55,429 nt of DNA from Chlamydiia bacterium (lineage in GTDB: Bacteria; Chlamydiota; Chlamydiia; Chlamydiales; GCA-2402025): positions 1 to 55,429 of the forward strand of contig JAJACS010000012.1 in NCBI GenBank assembly GCA_022601395.1. The letters are read 5' to 3'. This document shows positions 51,884 to 55,429 of the stretch, one piece after another; the stretch's first letter is position 1; each line of letters begins with the position of its first letter. A program made the translations under genes and the position numbers. The notes beneath the pieces were generated by a model. The model did not search any database. It was given only the letters and a program-made list of their open reading frames with translations, and had not been told where the DNA came from.

Positions 51884-53491
51884 TTAAGAAAAGATGCTCT
51901 CTATAGAACTTAAGCATCTTTTATAAAATAAAACTTTATGTAGGTATTCTTCCCTACTATTTTGAGAGTCCATTGCATACTTAAACACTTCGTAAACTGG
52001 TTGCAGTATTTTTGAATGCGCAATCTCCTCTTCCAGTTCTATCTCATACAAAGCTAAAAGTCCATGATTTGCTTGATCTTCCTTCTCCATCTCAAGAAGA
52101 ATTTTATCTACATAAAGGCAAGCTTCTCCCATGCTTTTAGAAATATTTTCTCTAAACAGCTCTCCATCAAAAGAGCGGCTGCGAGAAGCCTCAATCACGC
52201 ACTTAAGCGTCCCTTCTATATCACGCTCTACTTCATCCTTAAAAACATCTTTAAGATCTATATGATCCATGCCATCTATTTCTAAACCATCAAATGTCGC
52301 ATTGATAAACTTCGTTTTTGGAAACTTTTCACCAAGCTTTGCAAAGTAGTCATGTGAAGCTAGAAGATCTTTTCTTGTAAGTAAAGCTTCATCTCTTATG
52401 CTTTTCTTTTCGATAGGATTTTCATTCCTTAGATCTGCTGCTGCACGCTTTAAGACACCTGATGTATATTCGCGCCCCTTGATAGCACCACCATCCATCC
52501 CTACTAAAACAACAGGATTACAGCCAAGGTTTGCAGCAAGAGCGCTTAAGTAGTTCCCAACGGTAAACCCAGTATCTTCAACAAGGCTTTCTTCCGAAAA
52601 AGATGTGTAAATATGCTGCTCAAGAGGATAGCCATCACTTGGAGGGGAAAGAAATTTCTCTCCGCTAAAAAGACCCTTCACATAAGGGTCTGATCTTAAC
52701 TTATAGAAAAAAGGTTTTTCTATCGAAGAGATGGAAGAAAACCTTTCCTTCGGAACATTTGGGTCGATAGCTCCTGCAATATGAAAAGGAAGGTTTTCAT
52801 TTGTAAATGAAGCAATAGAAGAGCCTCCCACAAAAATCAAAGCTTTATTCTGCAGCTTTTCCAAGTAGGCTTTTTGCACATCTAGCGAGGATCCTGCGCC
52901 GCAAATAATAGCTGGTACTCCCTTGAATGCTCCGTAGAGAGTACTTGCGCAAAAACTTTTTCGCAGCGACTTCGTGTTTTCTAAAACGTTTGATAATACG
53001 CCTTTTCCAAAATCTCTAAAATCTGAAAAACAAAGAAGTGTTTGATCAAGGTATGCCGTAAGCTCTTCTTTGAAAGTTTTCTCTAAAGAACAATCCTCTT
53101 TTATCAAAATCTGGAACCTCTTTAGAAAGACCTTTCTTGCAAATGCGATGAAATCCCATTCACTATCTGGCCTTTCTAACAGAGAAAATCTTTCATTTTG
53201 CAAAAGCTCTATTAAATCTTCCTTCTCAAAAAGAGCTCTTAATGAAGAATCTACTTTGCAAAAAGCATAAACAGAAAGTCCCTTTTGAAGAAGACTACAC
53301 AGGTATTTTCTATCCACACTTAGGATGTCATAAAAAATGGCAACTTCTGTTTTTTTGCTTACTTGAGGTCTCGTTACTTCGGTAGAAGCATGAGAGCTCT
53401 CAGCTGCCATCTGCAGCCTCAGTACAAGTGGCTGGTTCTTTACTGAAAGCAGCTTTAGATTTTCTATAAACCTGTTATCTGACAAATGCAT
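51884..53491 (-). CDS. Maf-like DUF115 protein, copy 2
   Basis: A 535-residue paralogue of the gene at 49329-50981, sharing GVPAIICGAGSSL (GAGSSL 198-203), KALIFVGGSSIASF, NLGCNPVVLVGMDGGA and DGLEIDGMDHI. The Pro of GAGPSL is Ser here, and Leu of VGIDLAF is Gly (VGMDGGA), so its site may differ or be weaker. The N-terminal 180 residues diverge most. Start ATG at 53491, overlapping the upstream HSDR_N-like gene by 17 bases. It is 25 bases upstream of the MORN gene and probably in one transcript with it. Confidence 0.8.
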   Translation of the reverse strand: MHLSDNRFIENLKLLSVKNQPLVLRLQMAAESSHASTEVTRPQVSKKTEVAIFYDILSVDRKYLCSLLQKGLSVYAFCKVDSSLRALFEKEDLIELLQNERFSLLERPDSEWDFIAFARKVFLKRFQILIKEDCSLEKTFKEELTAYLDQTLLCFSDFRDFGKGVLSNVLENTKSLRKSFCASTLYGAFKGVPAIICGAGSSLDVQKAYLEKLQNKALIFVGGSSIASFTNENLPFHIAGAIDPNVPKERFSSISSIEKPFFYKLRSDPYVKGLFSGEKFLSPPSDGYPLEQHIYTSFSEESLVEDTGFTVGNYLSALAANLGCNPVVLVGMDGGAIKGREYTSGVLKRAAADLRNENPIEKKSIRDEALLTRKDLLASHDYFAKLGEKFPKTKFINATFDGLEIDGMDHIDLKDVFKDEVERDIEGTLKCVIEASRSRSFDGELFRENISKSMGEACLYVDKILLEMEKEDQANHGLLALYEIELEEEIAHSKILQPVYEVFKYAMDSQNSREEYLHKVLFYKRCLSSIESIFS

Positions 53492-53933
53492 GCCTACTTA
53501 AGTCTTCATAGGAGGGAAGGCTTTTGATAAAACGATAGCTTTTCCTTTCCTCATCATAAAACCCAGTAAGTATTGTGTCCATATTTGCAATCGCAATATA
53601 CGGAGCACCTACATATTTATTATACCCGATGACTTGACTGATTGTTTTGTCAGAAAGCACTTCTGCTTTACACTCGATGAGTATAAGCGGCTTTAGCTCT
53701 TTTTTTAAGTAGCATAAAATATCCACTCTTCTATTTGGGACTTTCGATCTTTCAATATTCTCTGCTCTTAAATCTTTTAAGCTTTTTTCTACACAAAGAA
53801 GCGCCTTGGGGTAACCAAGGCGCTTGATCATATTAGATAAGATGTTCTGTCTTACAATCTCTTCAGGACTTTTTTTCACAAAGCAGCCTCTGATTTGATC
53901 GAAGATCAGATCACTAGACTGACTCTTTATCAA
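53475..53933 (-). CDS. HSDR_N-type nuclease-like protein
   Basis: A 152-residue stand-alone domain like the N-terminus of type I restriction enzyme R subunits (PD-(D/E)xK fold): EEIVRQNILSNMIKRLGYPK, RVDILCYLKK (Asp71), LILIECKAE (Glu87, Lys89) and QVIGYNKYVGAPYIAIAN. The D...E-x-K residues are intact, so it could cut DNA. No methylase, specificity or helicase gene accompanies it. It starts at a TTG overlapping hpf by 20 bases. Single-domain HSDR_N proteins are common in bacteria and their role is unclear. Confidence 0.75.
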   Translation of the reverse strand: MIKSQSSDLIFDQIRGCFVKKSPEEIVRQNILSNMIKRLGYPKALLCVEKSLKDLRAENIERSKVPNRRVDILCYLKKELKPLILIECKAEVLSDKTISQVIGYNKYVGAPYIAIANMDTILTGFYDEERKSYRFIKSLPSYEDLSRHAFVR

Positions 53934-54555
53934 GAGAAATCACCCCGTAGCTGTTATCTCTTCTTCTATAAAGGATTTTTAGATGAAGATCTGCTTCACA
54001 TTTAAAGACGATAAAGTTGTCATGAGACAGTTCCATCTTCATAACAGCTTCATCTATGCTCAGAGTCTTTAAAATTCTTGTTTTTTCTTTATGTACAACA
54101 GGAGGCTTGAACTGTTCTTCAATCTCTTCATAGCTCTGCTCTTCTATCTGATCGTTAATCTCTTCAAGCTCTGTAGCAACTTTTTCAAGAACGTTCACCT
54201 TTAAATCGATCGTGGAAACACCCTTATTGTGATGATCCTGGATTCTACCTTTCCACTTACGTAGTTTGGCTTTCAATCGGTCGAATGCTTTGTCAATTGA
54301 AGCATACATGTCATGTGTCATGGCATGTACATTCACTTTGAAATGAGAAAACTTCATGATGATATCAACAGAATGATCAATCTTTTGCACATCAAGGCGA
54401 ACGATAATTTCGATGATCAGATGATTGAGCATTTCAATTTTCTTGATCTTTTCCATCACATAATCTTTCAAAGGACCTGTGATTTCTACATTTTTACCAA
54501 CGACAGTTACATGAACTTCGTCATCTACGCCCTTTATTTTGATTTTTTGTGTCAT
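53914..54555 (-). CDS. hpf: long ribosome hibernation promoting factor
   Basis: A 213-residue long-form HPF that pairs 70S ribosomes into inactive dimers. The N-terminal ribosome-binding domain (ITGPLKDYVMEKIKKIEML..., MTHDMYASIDKAFDRLKAKLRKWK) is followed by an acidic linker (EINDQIEEQSYEEIEEQ). The C-terminal dimer domain has SIDEAVMKMELSHDNFIVFKCEADLHLKILYRRRDNSYGVI. A hibernation factor suits an organism with dormant elementary bodies. A short N-terminal extension (MTQKIKIKGVDDEVHVTVVG) precedes the usual start. It heads the minus-strand cluster that continues through both Maf-like genes. Confidence 0.93.
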   Translation of the reverse strand: MTQKIKIKGVDDEVHVTVVGKNVEITGPLKDYVMEKIKKIEMLNHLIIEIIVRLDVQKIDHSVDIIMKFSHFKVNVHAMTHDMYASIDKAFDRLKAKLRKWKGRIQDHHNKGVSTIDLKVNVLEKVATELEEINDQIEEQSYEEIEEQFKPPVVHKEKTRILKTLSIDEAVMKMELSHDNFIVFKCEADLHLKILYRRRDNSYGVISLDKESV

Positions 54556-54780
54556 ATCCGCTCTCCCACAATCAAATTATTTTAAGTGTATGCAGAGTCT
54601 AGTGATGTCACAATTATTTATCTAGCGGATCTTTTTTCGTCTGGAAATCTCTGGGTGTAATTGGCACCTTTTGAAAAAACATAAAAAACCTCCAGCTAAA
54701 GCCAGACCTCCTAGCTAGATCACAAAAAAAGTTTCACTAAATCCATCAGTTCAACTATAGAATATTTATTTATAAAATAC

Positions 54781-54792
54781 TGGTGGCCACCA
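54781..54792. repeat. 12-base palindrome at the start of the second YVTN gene
   Basis: TGGTGGCCACCA is a perfect palindrome ending on the A of the ATG start codon. GGTGG within it is the only ribosome-site-like sequence. It could fold at the start codon or bind a protein. It may also be chance. The 190 bases before it contain an A/T-rich region with no other gene seen. Confidence 0.4.
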
Positions 54793-55429
54793 TGCGATTT
54801 TCAATTACTCTTAGAGTCTTGTCAGCGATACTTTGTAGCTTTACACTTTTTATGGAAGCCGCTGTTGTTGAGAAGGTCTATGTCGCAAACGAAAGCGGCT
54901 CTGTAAGCGTGATTACTACAAGCAATAATCAATCAGAAGAGATTGAAGATGGCATTGGAGCAAGTCCCATAGCTCTTGCAGCAACGCCAGATGGCAGCAA
55001 GGTCTATGTCGTAAACTTCAGCACACCAGGCTCTGTAAGCGTGATTACTACAAGCAATAATCAAGCAACAGAGATTGAAGATGGCATTGGATCAAGTCCC
55101 ATAGCTCTTGCAGTAACGCCTGATGGCAGCAAGGTCTATGTCGCAAATAGAGGCAGCGGCACTGTAAGCGTGATTACTACAAGCAATAATCAAGCAGAAG
55201 AGATTGAAGATGGCATTGGATCACTTCCCACAGCTCTTGCAGTAACGCCTGATGGCGACAAGGTCTATGTCGCAAACCAAGGCGGCACTGTAAGCGTGAT
55301 TACTACAAGCAATAATCAAGCAACAGAGATTGAAGATGGCATTGGATCAGATACCATAGCTCTTGCAGTAACGCCAGATGGCAGCAAGGTCTATGTCGCA
55401 AATAGAGGCGGCACTGTAAGCGTGATTAC
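54792..55429 (+). CDS. second exported YVTN beta-propeller protein (cut by window end)
   Basis: An open frame from the ATG at 54792 to the window edge (212 codons, no stop). The signal peptide (residues 1-24) resembles that of the 4191-5411 protein (MRFSI-LRV at the start, AAV after). Repeats of 42-44 residues follow: VYVAN, SVSVITTSNNQ, EIEDGIGSSPIALAVTPDGSK. At least five are begun inside the window. Unlike the first paralogue, the copies are almost identical in DNA. The protein would be exported and lie in the periplasm or on the surface. Full length and C-terminus are unknown. Confidence 0.85.
   Translation, partial: MRFSITLRVLSAILCSFTLFMEAAVVEKVYVANESGSVSVITTSNNQSEEIEDGIGASPIALAATPDGSKVYVVNFSTPGSVSVITTSNNQATEIEDGIGSSPIALAVTPDGSKVYVANRGSGTVSVITTSNNQAEEIEDGIGSLPTALAVTPDGDKVYVANQGGTVSVITTSNNQATEIEDGIGSDTIALAVTPDGSKVYVANRGGTVSVI
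54900..55429 (+). repeat. near-identical tandem DNA repeats in the second YVTN gene
   Basis: CTGTAAGCGTGATTACTACA recurs at 54901, 55033, 55162, 55288 and 55414, giving units of 132, 129, 126 and 126 bases. The length differences fall in the loop after VYVAN and are multiples of three. The close identity implies recent expansion or gene conversion. Confidence 0.92.

Noticed and set aside
53475..53933. A type I restriction-modification system
   Set aside because: Only the HSDR_N domain is present. There is no HsdM, HsdS or helicase portion nearby.

Overview
The window looks like a chromosome segment of a member of the Chlamydiota outside the genus Chlamydia (a Simkania-, Waddlia- or Parachlamydia-type 'environmental' chlamydia; the family level is a guess). 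The evidence is gene content and order. As I recall the Chlamydia trachomatis map, four blocks match it: rpsN-rpmJ next to rpmH-rnpA; pcnB with lpxB; yceD-rpmF-plsX-rng-plsB-ptr; and yebC-GNAT-prfB followed by SWIB-ispD-truA-HAD phosphatase. A stand-alone SWIB protein, a plant/chloroplast UGP3-like pyrophosphorylase, a TyrP permease and CHLPS 43-kDa-type (DUF818) hydrolases point the same way. The DNA is moderately AT-rich and densely coded. I see no rRNA, insertion sequence, CRISPR array or prophage. No gap without a gene exceeds about 265 bases.

Layout. 1-5,411: accessory genes around a ribosomal pair. These are a eukaryote-type ubiquitin-specific protease homologue, a GYF_2 membrane protein, rpsN/rpmJ, an unknown protein with a CCHH cluster and a C-terminal membrane segment, and an exported YVTN beta-propeller. 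5,676-14,213: rpmH/rnpA, a UvrD/Rep helicase, an exported thioredoxin-fold protein with a CxxS site, a Tsr3-like protein, tyrP and pcnB-hydrolase-lpxB. 14,350-21,581: yceD-rpmF-plsX-rng-plsB-ptr, which couples ribosome, RNA and phospholipid genes. 21,677-30,788: accessory metabolism, with two small Inc-like membrane proteins, a predicted GlpD lipoprotein, an exported 2-oxoglutarate oxygenase-like protein, YjdM, a GH63-type glucosidase, a TVP38/CDP-alcohol phosphotransferase pair, and a threonine-dehydratase relative that has lost its PLP lysine.

30,781-42,938: an M3 peptidase, yebC, two GNATs and prfB with its programmed +1 frameshift; then an Ala-rich small protein, the UGP3-like enzyme, SWIB, ispD-truA, tRNA-Leu(CAA), a membrane protein, a HAD phosphatase and an M15-type lipoprotein peptidase. 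43,200-49,264: three diverged DUF818 alpha/beta hydrolases, an unknown gene, gloB and a GYF_2-RDD membrane protein. 49,329-54,555: a tightly packed minus-strand run hpf - HSDR_N nuclease-like protein - Maf-like DUF115 - MORN-repeat protein - second DUF115. 54,792 to the end: the start of a second YVTN beta-propeller with nearly identical DNA repeats, cut off by the window edge.

The most noteworthy points are the USP-type deubiquitinase candidate, the Maf/MORN/Maf cluster in an apparently non-motile lineage, the catalytically stripped PLP-fold protein, the secreted or lipidated versions of normally cytosolic enzymes (GlpD, 2OG oxygenase), the paired YVTN genes with internal DNA repeats, and a possible switchable leader hairpin before yceD-rpmF-plsX. 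Positions and motifs come from reading the sequence. Family names come from motif recognition, not from a database search.
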